Shown piece after piece: positions 1 through 8,525 of a stretch of 64,000 bases of DNA. The translations under genes were made by a program, and so were the position numbers. The notes beneath the pieces were generated by a model that was not told where the DNA came from, made no database searches, and was given only the letters and a program-made list of their open reading frames with translations. Position 1 is the first letter of the stretch, and each line of letters starts with the position of its first letter. This DNA is from Nanobdellota archaeon (GTDB lineage Archaea; Nanobdellota; Nanobdellia; Tiddalikarchaeales; Tiddalikarchaeaceae): NCBI GenBank assembly GCA_016931175.1, contig JAFGFH010000026.1, positions 1 through 64,000 on the forward strand, read 5' to 3'.

Positions 1-1
1 G

Positions 2-115
2 TTCATGCCTGCAGTTATTAATTTCCTGACAATGCTTGCAGGCACTTTCTTACTTTTATATTTCCTAATGCTTCTTCTGGAATTAATACACTTAACTGCA
101 TCCATTTGGTTTTAG
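2..115 (+). CDS. C-terminal fragment of a membrane protein (5' end outside window)
   Basis: An open frame enters from the left edge and gives 37 residues ending at TAG 113-115. The stretch is strongly hydrophobic (FLTMLAGTFLLLYFLMLLLE) and reads as a final transmembrane helix with a short tail. It lies on the same strand as the transporter halves that follow, 37 bases ahead of the first, so it may belong to the same transcription unit. Too little is visible to name a family. Confidence 0.45.
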   Translation, partial: FMPAVINFLTMLAGTFLLLYFLMLLLELIHLTASIWF

Positions 116-152
116 CAAGTTTTTTATTAAATAAAAAAGTTATGATTAGATT

Positions 153-551
153 ATGTGGAGATTGTACACGCTTCTTGCAGTATTATTTATGAGCTTTAAT
201 TCATTTATTGTAAAGATATTATCCAAGAAACAGAACCCTCTTGTAATCATGGTGTACCAGTTCGGGCTCGCAGCACCTTTAGTGCTCTCTTACTTGTTTT
301 TCTCAAAAGGTGATTTAAGTTTTAACCCCTTATTACTGCTAATAGGCGCGGGCTACTTTGCAGCACTGTCTTTATTTTACACTGCTTTAAAAAAAGGCAA
401 CCTCACAAAGGCAGGCCCGATATTCTCGCTTAACCTATTAGTAACTTCATTATTGGGTTTTATTGTATTAAACGAGCCTTTCAGCTGGAAAAGCGGTTTT
501 GGTTTATTCTTTGGAGTTTTAAGCATTTACTTTTTGAGGGGTGAAAACTGA
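153..551 (+). CDS. EamA/DMT-type transporter, first half (4 TM helices)
   Basis: A protein of 132 residues with about four transmembrane helices and the half-size build of drug/metabolite transporters. It starts with a helix after MWRLYT, has YQFG in the second helix, a hydrophobic third helix ending in SLFYTALKKGNLTKAGPIFS, and the typical end VLNEPFSWKSGFG before a last helix. EamA proteins usually have ten helices from two repeats. Here each repeat is its own gene, and the second follows with a 1-base overlap of TGA and ATG. The pair probably forms a heterodimeric exporter; the substrate cannot be read. Confidence 0.75.
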   Translation: MWRLYTLLAVLFMSFNSFIVKILSKKQNPLVIMVYQFGLAAPLVLSYLFFSKGDLSFNPLLLLIGAGYFAALSLFYTALKKGNLTKAGPIFSLNLLVTSLLGFIVLNEPFSWKSGFGLFFGVLSIYFLRGEN

Positions 552-961
552 TGGACTGGTTTTTTTACGCATTTCTGGCAACAATAATTCAGGGCCTTCT
601 CGTATTTACAATAAAGCCGTTATCATCGCTCTTTAATCCTTTAATGCTGCTGTTCATGCAGTATTTTGGCGGATTAATCTTTGCATTAATCTATGCTAAG
701 ATTAAGGGGTTTAATTTAAAATTGAATAAGAAAGAATTATTGCTGTCTCTGCTGTCAGGATTCTTGGTATCAACAGGCCTGTCCTTTTATTACTTGGCAA
801 TACAATTAGGGCAAATTTCAATTGTTTCACCCCTGCAAAGTGTTGGAATAATGCTGATGCACGCATTGCTTGGATTCGCAGTGCTGAAAGAGAAGCTGAG
901 ATTAAAAGTCGTATTAGGAATCGCATCCTCAATATTATGCATAATACTATTAACCATTTAA
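551..961 (+). CDS. EamA/DMT-type transporter, second half (4 TM helices)
   Basis: A protein of 136 residues and partner of the preceding half transporter; the start codon overlaps its stop codon by one base. It shows four hydrophobic helices and EamA-like landmarks: FYYLAIQLGQISIVSPLQSVGIML, then FAVLKEKLRLKVVLGIASSI near the C-terminus, the counterpart of VLNEPFSWKSGFG in the first half. Split EamA pairs are known in archaea and bacteria. The stop runs 4 bases into the convergent PadR gene. A PadR regulator next door often controls an exporter, so regulation by it is plausible but not shown. Confidence 0.75.
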   Translation: MDWFFYAFLATIIQGLLVFTIKPLSSLFNPLMLLFMQYFGGLIFALIYAKIKGFNLKLNKKELLLSLLSGFLVSTGLSFYYLAIQLGQISIVSPLQSVGIMLMHALLGFAVLKEKLRLKVVLGIASSILCIILLTI

Positions 962-1272
962 CTCATGAACTTTGCTAATTCTTTGAATTTGCGGTTTATT
1001 CTCTCAACCTCTTTCAAGCCGTTCTTTGTAAGCTTGTAAATCTTCTTATACCTGCCGTAATCAACCACGGAATGGCCGAGAATTAAGTTATTGTCCTCAA
1101 GATCTTTTAGAATAGGATACATGCCTCCAATGCTTGGTTCTTTGCCCATTATCTTTCCCAAGTCTTTGGCTAATTGGTAGCCGTGCTTAGGAGACTTGGA
1201 TAAAGTCTTTAATATTAATTCCTTAAGTTCAAAAACCTGCGAAGCCACACTCAGATATATATCTATTTCCAT
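958..1272 (-). CDS. PadR-family winged-helix transcriptional regulator
   Basis: 104 residues. The PadR pattern is clear: an N-terminal helix, LILKTLSKSPKHGYQLAKDL (HGYQL is the hallmark), GGMYPILKDLEDNNLI as recognition helix and wing, and YKKIYKLTKNGLKEVERI before the dimerisation helix. PadR proteins are dimeric repressors that bind palindromes and often respond to small hydrophobic molecules. The region between this gene and the divergent gene at 1354 holds two inverted repeats, suggesting autoregulation and control of that gene. It converges on the transporter pair with a 4-base overlap. Confidence 0.85.
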   Translation of the reverse strand: MEIDIYLSVASQVFELKELILKTLSKSPKHGYQLAKDLGKIMGKEPSIGGMYPILKDLEDNNLILGHSVVDYGRYKKIYKLTKNGLKEVERINRKFKELAKFMS

Positions 1273-1279
1273 TAATATA

Positions 1280-1353
1280 TGTTTCTGTTAACATGTGTTA
1301 GCGAAACATTTATAAATAACGTTAATATGTATTAATTATAAATACATATTAAT
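1280..1353 (+). promoter_or_regulatory. Divergent promoter with two inverted repeats around a TATA box (PadR operator candidates)
   Basis: TGTTTC at 1280-1285 and GAAACA at 1303-1308 form one inverted repeat, nested around TAACA-TG-TGTTA at 1289-1300. A TATA box TTTATAAATA follows at 1309-1318. A second inverted repeat has perfect 12-base arms, TTAATATGTATT at 1322-1333 and AATACATATTAA at 1341-1352, ending just before the GTG start of the 1354 gene. Repeats bracketing a TATA box between a PadR gene and a divergent gene fit operators; binding is inferred. Confidence 0.6.
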
Positions 1354-1851
1354 GTGAAAGCTATGTTTAACGTCATGTACAAATCGGACACAAATACGGA
1401 CTGCTTGGAGGCAGAACTAGTTGATGAACTTATGAGTATTAACCAATTTTATATGAACGAAGCTAAGTTCGCAGAGGTCGGTATGTCATACTTTGACAAT
1501 AAGGTCGGGCCAGCTATACATCCATTATTCCAAGACAGTTTTTCATCTTATAATCAGCAGGAATTAGTATTTGATTCATTAGACAGGGGCAGTCTTGAAT
1601 CCCCATGCAAGTCAGTCACTTTATTAAAAGCAGTTAAGGAAGAAGGGAAAGTAATCCTTGTTAAAAAACAAGTAGGGCATTACTATTTTGAGGTCAAGAT
1701 GCCGGATGAGAAGAGAGGGAATAAGGGAATGTTTTCATTAATAGTTGAAATGAGTGATGATGATAACTTATTGAAGGCAGAACCTCACTTGGCAAAAATG
1801 GTTAACGATTACAAGCAGGTAATAATGTCTCATTATGAGAAGAAAAAATGA
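1354..1851 (+). CDS. Hypothetical protein, first gene of a three-gene unit
   Basis: 165 residues from a GTG start; an in-frame ATG lies three codons downstream at 1363 and could be the true start. I do not recognise the family. The protein is soluble, acidic to neutral, with a probable helical N-terminus (TDCLEAELVDELMSINQFY) and a beta-looking middle (GKVILVKKQVGHYYFEVKM). No signal peptide or membrane segment. A TATA box at 1309-1318 and the operator-like repeats lie immediately upstream, so this gene is the likely PadR-controlled target. Two tiny genes follow with good ribosome-binding sites. Confidence 0.7.
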   Translation: MKAMFNVMYKSDTNTDCLEAELVDELMSINQFYMNEAKFAEVGMSYFDNKVGPAIHPLFQDSFSSYNQQELVFDSLDRGSLESPCKSVTLLKAVKEEGKVILVKKQVGHYYFEVKMPDEKRGNKGMFSLIVEMSDDDNLLKAEPHLAKMVNDYKQVIMSHYEKKK

Positions 1852-1863
1852 GGAGGATATAAT

Positions 1864-2019
1864 ATGAGTTCAGCAGAGTCAAGAAAATCTTCAGCAATTG
1901 GCTTATTTGTTCTTAAAGAAAACTTGGACAGCAAGACGAGCCAGTATAATTCATTGTCAACCGAGTGCCACCAGAAGACTCTGGAGCTTCGCGACATAAT
2001 TAATAAATATAAGAGGTGA
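1864..2019 (+). CDS. Small hypothetical protein (51 aa)
   Basis: ATG at 1864 is preceded by GAGGAGG about 7 bases upstream and 12 bases after the stop of the 1354 gene. The frame is open for 51 codons to TGA 2017-2019. The product begins MSSAESRKSSAIGLFVLKEN and ends in a helical, charged stretch (LELRDIINKYKR). No recognisable domain. The strong ribosome-binding site and tight spacing on both sides support a real translated gene. Confidence 0.6.
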   Translation: MSSAESRKSSAIGLFVLKENLDSKTSQYNSLSTECHQKTLELRDIINKYKR

Positions 2020-2025
2020 GATGGT

Positions 2026-2232
2026 ATGACTGAATCAATAGAAAAAGTAGTGGATTTCGAACTTGGCAGCTTTGAACAAGAAGAGGTAGTAACAGACCCT
2101 TTCTACAGAGCGCATAATGAGAGCATGTTAACAAAGAAATTCTTCTCAGGTCAAGAAAAACATTATTTCATTAACGTTCTTAACGAGCTTAGAATCAAGG
2201 CAGAATGCAGAAGAGAATACGGTTTGTTGTAA
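2026..2232 (+). CDS. Small hypothetical protein (68 aa)
   Basis: 68 residues, acidic at the N-terminus (VDFELGSFEQEEVV) and basic at the end (RIKAECRREYGLL). GAGGTGA sits about 9 bases before the ATG and overlaps the stop of the preceding small gene. It is the last gene of the 1354-2232 unit and is followed by T-rich DNA. The family is not recognised. Confidence 0.6.
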   Translation: MTESIEKVVDFELGSFEQEEVVTDPFYRAHNESMLTKKFFSGQEKHYFINVLNELRIKAECRREYGLL

Positions 2233-2252
2233 TCCAATAGTGGATACAAACC

Positions 2253-2273
2253 TTTTTTAATCTAATTTTTTTT
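2253..2273 (+). terminator. T-tract terminator after the 1354-2232 unit
   Basis: Two T runs, six at 2253-2258 and eight at 2266-2273, lie 20-40 bases after the stop at 2232. Archaeal RNA polymerase commonly ends transcription on such T tracts without a hairpin. The next gene starts 11 bases later. Confidence 0.4.
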
Positions 2274-2284
2274 AGCTTAAACTT

Positions 2285-2707
2285 ATGGAAAGAAAAAACG
2301 TTAAAAAAATAAACATCTTCATAACCGCTGATACTTTGTATGAAAATTCAAAGGTTCTGCCTGATCTAAATTCAGTACTATATACCTTGAAGATTCAGGA
2401 AGAGGGAGAGGAGAACTCTTTCAGCAGAAGAGTTGACAGTATAGGCGAGTTGGATAATGCACTGGTGAAATACACAGCTGATGAGTGCATCTCTGATATT
2501 CAGGGAATCGTAACTGGATTAGTTAGACTTGCTAAGGAATTGGATGTTGTTACAGAGCAGAAGGGAGGATGGTTCAGATTAACAGAAGGAATGAGCAAGT
2601 ATTACAGAACTTTAAGCAGGACAGAGATTGAAACAATAAAAAAAGAATCCAGCTTAGAATTTACAATAAAACCATACAGCCTTGATGCTGAAGAAAACTG
2701 CGAGTAA
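2285..2707 (+). CDS. Hypothetical protein, possibly with a winged-helix-like end
   Basis: 140 residues, not recognised. The N-terminal half looks like beta and turn (KINIFITADTLYENSKVLPD, VLYTLKIQEEGEE). The second half is helical (ISDIQGIVTGLVRLAKELDV) followed by GGWFRLTEGMSKYYRTLS, which resembles the wing and last helix of a winged-helix protein; this is only a resemblance. It converges on hel308. The 122 bases after its stop are less AT-rich than other spacers and one frame through them stays open, so a lost or frameshifted tail is possible. Confidence 0.6.
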   Translation: MERKNVKKINIFITADTLYENSKVLPDLNSVLYTLKIQEEGEENSFSRRVDSIGELDNALVKYTADECISDIQGIVTGLVRLAKELDVVTEQKGGWFRLTEGMSKYYRTLSRTEIETIKKESSLEFTIKPYSLDAEENCE

Positions 2708-2829
2708 GAACCCAGCTGAGACAGCGTCAAAATACTCACAAGAGCCAGTAAACACAATAACGAATAAGGAAGCAGCGCAGACGGCGCAGTATTGCAGGTT
2801 CAGAACCCAAAAGATAGGCGAAAAAGAAT

Positions 2830-4947
2830 TTAATCCGATTCCTCTCTTATCTTCTTTGCTATTCCAGGCCCAATTATTGCTGCAATCTTTTCAAACGGCG
2901 CCTTGATTACTTCCTGGAAGTTCTTGTAACCAGCATTGTATAATTTTCTTGCTCTCACGCGGCCTACCCCTTTAATACTAACCAGGGTGAAGAGTTCGTC
3001 CTTGATTCCGTAAGCGAACCTTGTTCTTAACCTCTTCGCGTAACCAACCATGTTCTTCTCGCCGAAGATGTTAGACAGCTCAACCATTGAGTATAGTAAC
3101 CAGTCAATAGAGTAGATGTAATTCCTCAAGTCGCCGGGGAAGACCTTATACGCTTCGCTAATAGATTGTTCGCTGTCTTCATTAATCCATGACTCGAACA
3201 TTAAACTAGTCTTAATGCTTCTCAAATAATTATCATACTCGTAACTGAAAGGATTAGGAACATCAATTAATAACTCACTCTCATCACCCAAGCCCACGAG
3301 TTTGCCTGCCTCTTTGCCGTTAATGCTTAAGTTTCTCACGCCGCCGCTGTAGCATAAGGCTTGGATAATAGTGAAACTGCTCGGCTTAATACGCTTAGCC
3401 TTGACAATGCTGCAGATTATATTATCCGCAACTAAAGGGTCAAGGTATAATTCACTAACCCTCCTGCCCAGAGCAGTTGCAGTAATAGTGTCCTTGTTCT
3501 TTTCAGCAAAGGTGAAATGAACGAGTTGGACAACAATGTTCTCAATTAACAAATTCAATTGTGACAAATTCTTGTACTGTTTTGCGAAAAAAGTATTCTT
3601 GAAAAAATTCTTCAAAGATTCAAAGCTTGTGCAGAAATTGTTAGCAATTAAAGCAAGCACGTGAGTTCTTAACGCAGGCTCCACACCTAATTTAGAATAA
3701 ACCGCTTCAACCTCGCCGTTAATGTATTCACTGAATATTTTCTCCTTGTCAGTCTCACTCTTCGCAATAGCCAATGCTTCCCCGTATTCCTCAAATCCGG
3801 GCCTGCCCGCCCTGCCAAACATCTGCTTAACCTCAAGTACTGGAATGAAGTAATTGCCCGTTGTCTGGCTGTACCTAGTCAAGTCTCTTACTACTACTCT
3901 GAAAGCTGGAAGGTTAACTCCTGCAGCAAGAGTTGGAGTCGCGCAAATAACTTTGAGAGTCCTGTCCCTGAACGCCTGCTCAACCAACTCCTTCTGGTTC
4001 TGGACTAGTCCCGCGTGGTGGAAGGCAACACCATTTCTTACCAAGTCGCTTAATAGTCTGCACTGTTCAGTCGGCTGCTCTAAAGAATACAATACCTTAT
4101 CCGCGATTATGTCAAGCCTTGACTTCAAATCCGGGCTTAAAAATTTTTCAACCAAACCACTTAACCTCTTAGCCAACCCCCTCGTGTTCCTCCTGCTAGC
4201 CATGAAGAATATTACCTGCTTATCCCTCACTAGAGTATCCTTTGTTATACTCTCCTCCTCACTCTTATAATCTTCAATAACGTAAGACTTGTCCTTGAAG
4301 AATAATTCACTGTTAAAGTATACACCCTCAAATAATTCAACAGGCCTGTAACTGCTCTTAACCAGTTCAGCATTAAGCCACTCGCTAATCTCGTAATCAT
4401 TATTAATAGTAGCGCTTAAGCCAATAATCTGAGCCTTCGGCAATAAGTGCTTCAAAGTAGTGATTAACACCTCGAGGGTGGGGCCCCTGTCAGCGTCATC
4501 CAGCAAGTGAATCTCGTCAATTACAACACAGGACACTCTTCTGATAAAAGCAGCGTTGTGTCTTATGAGACTGTCTGCTTTCTCACTCGTGCAGATTATT
4601 ACATCAAAGTTGTTCAAGTAAGGGTCCTGCTTGTCAAACTCTCCAATACTCAAAGCAACTCTTAACCCGTGCTTCTCGTACAAGGCTTTGAAGCTAGAGT
4701 ACTTCTCAGTTGCCAAACTCTTCAAGGGAACAATGTATAAAGTCTTGCCCTTGTTCTCAAAATGTTTAATCATGGCGATCTCAGCAACTAGGGTCTTCCC
4801 GCTGCTCGTAGGGCTGCTGATGATTAAACTCTTACCCTCAAGCACTCCTTTGTTAAGGCTTAAAAGCTGTGGAGGCCGAAGCTCAGTTATGTTCTTTTCT
4901 TTAAGGTTTTCTTTTATAATTTTTGGAAGCTCTTGCATAACATACAT
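2830..4947 (-). CDS. hel308: Hel308-type Ski2-like DNA helicase
   Basis: 705 residues, the usual Hel308 length. In order: Q-motif region ITELRPPQLLSL, Walker A SPTSSGKT (about 45-52), Walker B VVIDEIHLLDD, motif III LSATI, motif V AGVNLPAF and motif VI QMFGRAGRPG. Then come a winged-helix and ratchet region and a C-terminal helix-hairpin-helix, LFTLVSIKGVGRVRARKLYN and IAAIIGPGIAKKI. Hel308 unwinds lagging-strand forks and acts in replication restart and repair. A TATA-like TTTAAAAG lies about 20-25 bases before the start, so the transcript is nearly leaderless. ATG codons at 4947 and 4938 are both possible starts. Confidence 0.93.
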   Translation of the reverse strand: MYVMQELPKIIKENLKEKNITELRPPQLLSLNKGVLEGKSLIISSPTSSGKTLVAEIAMIKHFENKGKTLYIVPLKSLATEKYSSFKALYEKHGLRVALSIGEFDKQDPYLNNFDVIICTSEKADSLIRHNAAFIRRVSCVVIDEIHLLDDADRGPTLEVLITTLKHLLPKAQIIGLSATINNDYEISEWLNAELVKSSYRPVELFEGVYFNSELFFKDKSYVIEDYKSEEESITKDTLVRDKQVIFFMASRRNTRGLAKRLSGLVEKFLSPDLKSRLDIIADKVLYSLEQPTEQCRLLSDLVRNGVAFHHAGLVQNQKELVEQAFRDRTLKVICATPTLAAGVNLPAFRVVVRDLTRYSQTTGNYFIPVLEVKQMFGRAGRPGFEEYGEALAIAKSETDKEKIFSEYINGEVEAVYSKLGVEPALRTHVLALIANNFCTSFESLKNFFKNTFFAKQYKNLSQLNLLIENIVVQLVHFTFAEKNKDTITATALGRRVSELYLDPLVADNIICSIVKAKRIKPSSFTIIQALCYSGGVRNLSINGKEAGKLVGLGDESELLIDVPNPFSYEYDNYLRSIKTSLMFESWINEDSEQSISEAYKVFPGDLRNYIYSIDWLLYSMVELSNIFGEKNMVGYAKRLRTRFAYGIKDELFTLVSIKGVGRVRARKLYNAGYKNFQEVIKAPFEKIAAIIGPGIAKKIREESD

Positions 4948-5007
4948 TATTAATATACTGTCTTTTAAATTGTTTCATAAATCGTCCGATATAACTGCTT
5001 GAAAACA

Positions 5008-5018
5008 CTTATAAAATA
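5008..5018 (+). promoter_or_regulatory. TATA box of the surface-protein operon
   Basis: CTTATAAAATA lies 22-32 bases before the ATG at 5040, the spacing of a leaderless archaeal promoter. No comparable box is seen before the next five genes, which are tightly spaced or overlapping, so this probably drives the run 5040-13115. Confidence 0.55.
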
Positions 5019-5039
5019 AAGATTGTTATCTTTAATATT

Positions 5040-6206
5040 ATGAAGAGGGCTCAAACAGCAGTTCCAGCAGTTCTTTTAACCACTATGGCATTAATAATCT
5101 GGTACGTTCTCTGGTTATACCCTCAGCAAAGGTACGAGTTATTATTCGGAACAGAACCTGAAGAGGTTATTAGTGAAGGATTGTTAGACTCTAGTTTTCT
5201 TAGAACAACCGTTGGAGAGATTGGACAATCAAGCGGTGAGTTATTAGACACTCAAATCGTTAGCGATTTAAGTGTTTCCTACCCTGAGACGAGGAGCACT
5301 ATTTCAAGCTTTGACTCCCAGATAATTACTGCTTCAATTATTGCAAGTGGGCACAAAACCGTTGATTTAACAACGCTTGATTCTGACAAGGTAAACGTTG
5401 AAGTACTCGCGTCCTCAGTAGTTGGCAGTCCTAAACTACGAATCACACTAAACAATACACTAATTTATGATAATGAGTTAATAGCAGACTCTAAGACCAG
5501 CGTTGATATCTCAAAGGCAAGCCTTGAAACTTACGGCAGAATACTTAGAATTACTTGCCAGTATAACGGCTGGCAGTTCTGGACAACACAACAGTGCGGA
5601 TTCAACTCTATTAATGTTTATGATTACGTCTATGCTCCAGTGGACTTAACTGACTCTGACGTATTCTACTTAACACCAAATAGTGAGAATGCTGAACTCA
5701 TAGAGTTAACCTTTACTCCAACAAGAGTATCAGAGCACCAGGTTAGTATTCAAATAAACGGTGTTAACGTGTTCACCGGCGCTTTGCAGGCTGAAGAGAC
5801 GACTCTTAGCTTGGAAGGTGACGAAGTAAACCTCGGCATTGATAATAATATTACTCTGCTAGCACTTGAAGGTGCTGATTACGTCTTGACAGATGTTGGT
5901 ATGAAGTTTTACTCAGTTCCAAGCGGGTTAGCGGCGAAGTACTTAGTCTTTGACGTTCCGGAGAGGACTTTGAGAAGAGAGGACAGCGTGACATTAACTT
6001 TTGACTTGACAGGGATTGTGGAGCCCGGGGACGTAAATATTGACGTCTTAAACACTGGAGTTAAGTATTTACTTACACGGGATGAATTAGTTCTAGGAGC
6101 TAACAGGGTTGACTTGTTAACGAGTGACTTGGAAGAGTACGGTAATAACATTAAAATATACAGCACGAGTGGCAGATTAATAATAGGAGAGATAGTAATA
6201 GAGTAA
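5040..6206 (+). CDS. Pilin-like signal-anchored extracellular protein
   Basis: 388 residues. The N-terminus MKRAQTAVPAVLLTTMALII, then a hydrophobic run to about residue 30, looks like the class III (prepilin/archaellin-type) signal common in DPANN surface proteins: short basic head, Q/T near the +1 site, long helix. The remainder is a beta-rich extracellular region with repeated blocks of similar style (VNVEVLASSVVGSPKLRITLNN and VSIQINGVNVFTGALQAEE), suggesting two or three Ig-like or jelly-roll domains. First gene of a six-gene operon of membrane and lipid-anchored proteins. No specific family recognised. Confidence 0.7.
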   Translation: MKRAQTAVPAVLLTTMALIIWYVLWLYPQQRYELLFGTEPEEVISEGLLDSSFLRTTVGEIGQSSGELLDTQIVSDLSVSYPETRSTISSFDSQIITASIIASGHKTVDLTTLDSDKVNVEVLASSVVGSPKLRITLNNTLIYDNELIADSKTSVDISKASLETYGRILRITCQYNGWQFWTTQQCGFNSINVYDYVYAPVDLTDSDVFYLTPNSENAELIELTFTPTRVSEHQVSIQINGVNVFTGALQAEETTLSLEGDEVNLGIDNNITLLALEGADYVLTDVGMKFYSVPSGLAAKYLVFDVPERTLRREDSVTLTFDLTGIVEPGDVNIDVLNTGVKYLLTRDELVLGANRVDLLTSDLEEYGNNIKIYSTSGRLIIGEIVIE

Positions 6207-6237
6207 ATAGGATAAAAAAAATGAGGGTTAAATAATA

Positions 6238-6540
6238 ATGGTAACGGGCGAGGAGAAGAAACCAGGCATATTTTCAAGATTTCAAACAGCAATGCAGACA
6301 GAAGGTATAGACCCTCAGACTAAACAACCTATTATTAAAAAGAATGTTTTAGTAATGAATAGGAGAACGAAGGGTTTATTAGTTTTATGGGGCGTTTGCG
6401 TTGCTCTCTTCTTTTTCATATTTCCTTTAATGATTGGAATGGTTAGTTCAGGATTTGTAGACTTCAGCAACCCAATAACCATTGTTTTAGGAATCATTAA
6501 TGCTGCAATTCTTGTTGGAATAGGAGGTTTCGCGCCATGA
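6238..6540 (+). CDS. Small membrane protein (2 TM)
   Basis: 100 residues. A cytoplasmic-looking head of about 40 residues (GEEKKPGIFSRFQTAM, then a basic KNVLVMNRRTKG) precedes two transmembrane helices, LLVLWGVCVALFFFIFPLMI and ITIVLGIINAAILVGIGGFA. The stop overlaps the start of the next gene by 4 bases (ATGA), so the two products are probably translationally coupled and may form one complex. Family not recognised. Confidence 0.7.
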   Translation: MVTGEEKKPGIFSRFQTAMQTEGIDPQTKQPIIKKNVLVMNRRTKGLLVLWGVCVALFFFIFPLMIGMVSSGFVDFSNPITIVLGIINAAILVGIGGFAP

Positions 6541-8525
6541 GCAACGGTGATATTCCTGAACAGCAGGCAGAGGGCAGTGGAACCACGGAAGCTCAGGCTA
6601 AAAAAGCTATTTCAGATGATTTGAAAAAAACAAATGTAATATATGCCTTATTAGCGCTAATCATAGTATACGCGATAGTCATGGTAGGTTTTTTTCAAAA
6701 CCCTGCTGACGGCAACAGGATATTAATGAACGCAGCGTTCTTCACAGCAATAGGCGCTATAATATACATGGCCTTCTACCTCGTATTCGTAAGCTTTCGC
6801 CCAATGCCTGATACTGAGGCTATAGTGAATATTTTCAGGGTTACTTACAAGGTTGCGAGAATATTTTCAATCTCCACTTTCGCACTAGTTAATGCTTGGA
6901 TTTTATTCGTCAGCCCTTTCAGCTTCTTCGGAGGAAGCGTTTACGGAGGAATAATGCAAGGTATACTAATTCTCCCATTGCTCTTCTTACTCATTAATTT
7001 CTGGGTTAGCGGAAGCATTCCAGGATTAGTTCTTATAGGCGTAGCGTGCTGCGTGCTCTTCCCATTAAGCTTCATGTTCCCAACAATGTTTACAAACTTT
7101 TACGCCATTAGTACTGGCAGCAGCGCAGCAGCTGGAGGAACACTTATGAGCAACTTCGCAGTGGTTGACCCAATGAGTTATTACAGGAGCAGCATCTTAA
7201 AACAGGGCATAACAGAGCAGGTGACTGGACCAACCTTTGAAGAGATAACTGATGACGTAGTAGGCGTTGAAGTGGAGGTGGAGGGCAGAATGTGCGATGA
7301 CAGCGACATAGTAGCAACTGTGCGTTTAGACAACGAAGCCAAGTATAAGATAAGCAACGTCTACGTTCAACTCTCCAGCATTAAAGATATTTACGCCTCT
7401 TTCTTCACAGGAGGAGCAGTTCATTTTGACATCTGCGGTATAGACTTCGAGCCGTTAATACCAGGTCCGAACATTTACGCTGAACAATGGGTTAGTGACT
7501 TGCCTAAGGGAGCGCCCGCGACTGTAATTAAGACTTTCCAGGCGAGCCTGCCTCCAGACGTTTTGCAGCAGTACTGCGGTATAAGAACAGACGTTGTATT
7601 AAGTTATCATACTACGAGCGTTTTCCCATTAACTTTCATAGACAGCAAGAGTTACTTTTTAGAACCCGTTAATATTGGAAACCCTGGAAGCATTTCAAGC
7701 TTTGGAAAAGTGAGGATTGACATGGACGTTGGCCAGCAGCCCGTTCCAGTTAATGATTTAACAAAAATAAATGATACTATACTCTTAAAAGTGGGATGGC
7801 AGCCCAAGGATGAAGCGCTAGTAAGCAATCCCGAGCTTTACTTGTTCCTGCCCGGAGACTTAGGGGTTTGCCAGGACACCACACTTAATAGTTACGGAGT
7901 AGGCAATGGATTGTTCCAGTTCAGCGGAAGCGTAATACAGGACATTTATGACAAGAAGTCAAGGTTCAAGTTCCCTGACTTTGAATGCTATAATAATCTG
8001 GACATAAAAGAGTTCTGTAGTAATGAAACATTCTGCACTTTCACGAGGGAGAGCGTGAAGTACGGGTTATGCAGCACTTACCCTGATCTTAGTGATGAGG
8101 ACTACGATGAAGCGCTCGCATTATTCAACTCTTACCGCAGCAACCTATGCAGTGATACTAAGAACGCGATATGCAATAATTTACTGCCTATCACTTCAGA
8201 GATTAGCGTTAACGAGTTAAGAGCTGACCCGATGAAAGCGCTTACTTCATTCACCAACAAATCTGAGGTTGCTTCAGGCAGAAGTTTGAGAGTTCCCGGC
8301 GCTGAAGGAGTGTGCGATGAATTAGTTAATGAGATGAATTACTCAATATGCAAGGCCAGATTCAATCCAACAACTAATGAGGTATTATTCTGCACTCTCA
8401 GCCTTAAAGGAATCGACGTTTCAGAGGTTGACATGAACACTTACTTAGTAAGGGCTGACGCAGTTTATGACTTCCACGACGTGACTATTACGAACTTTAA
8501 CATTGATAATTGTGATGCGATATGA
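6537..8525 (+). CDS. Polytopic membrane protein with large Cys-containing external domain
   Basis: 662 residues. After about 28 hydrophilic residues come roughly six transmembrane segments up to residue 195 (VIYALLALIIVYAIVMVGFF, FFTAIGAIIYMAFYLVFV, GILILPLLFLLINFWV and more). The remaining 460 residues look extracellular, beta-rich and rich in Cys, including VEVEVEGRMCDDSDIVATV and a Cys-dense part near 480-560. It overlaps its neighbours by 4 bases on both sides (upstream ATGA, downstream ATATGA). As the only multi-helix protein of the operon it is a natural membrane anchor for the lipoproteins. Function unknown. Confidence 0.75.
   Translation: MSNGDIPEQQAEGSGTTEAQAKKAISDDLKKTNVIYALLALIIVYAIVMVGFFQNPADGNRILMNAAFFTAIGAIIYMAFYLVFVSFRPMPDTEAIVNIFRVTYKVARIFSISTFALVNAWILFVSPFSFFGGSVYGGIMQGILILPLLFLLINFWVSGSIPGLVLIGVACCVLFPLSFMFPTMFTNFYAISTGSSAAAGGTLMSNFAVVDPMSYYRSSILKQGITEQVTGPTFEEITDDVVGVEVEVEGRMCDDSDIVATVRLDNEAKYKISNVYVQLSSIKDIYASFFTGGAVHFDICGIDFEPLIPGPNIYAEQWVSDLPKGAPATVIKTFQASLPPDVLQQYCGIRTDVVLSYHTTSVFPLTFIDSKSYFLEPVNIGNPGSISSFGKVRIDMDVGQQPVPVNDLTKINDTILLKVGWQPKDEALVSNPELYLFLPGDLGVCQDTTLNSYGVGNGLFQFSGSVIQDIYDKKSRFKFPDFECYNNLDIKEFCSNETFCTFTRESVKYGLCSTYPDLSDEDYDEALALFNSYRSNLCSDTKNAICNNLLPITSEISVNELRADPMKALTSFTNKSEVASGRSLRVPGAEGVCDELVNEMNYSICKARFNPTTNEVLFCTLSLKGIDVSEVDMNTYLVRADAVYDFHDVTITNFNIDNCDAI

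Noticed and set aside
711-932. Minus-strand frame inside the second transporter half
   Set aside because: It is the antisense of a clear membrane protein and has no ribosome-binding site or family features.
2682-2906. Open plus-strand frame across the hel308 3' end
   Set aside because: It overlaps hel308 by 77 bases and its tail is just the complement of hel308 coding sequence; only the 2708-2829 part is noted as odd.
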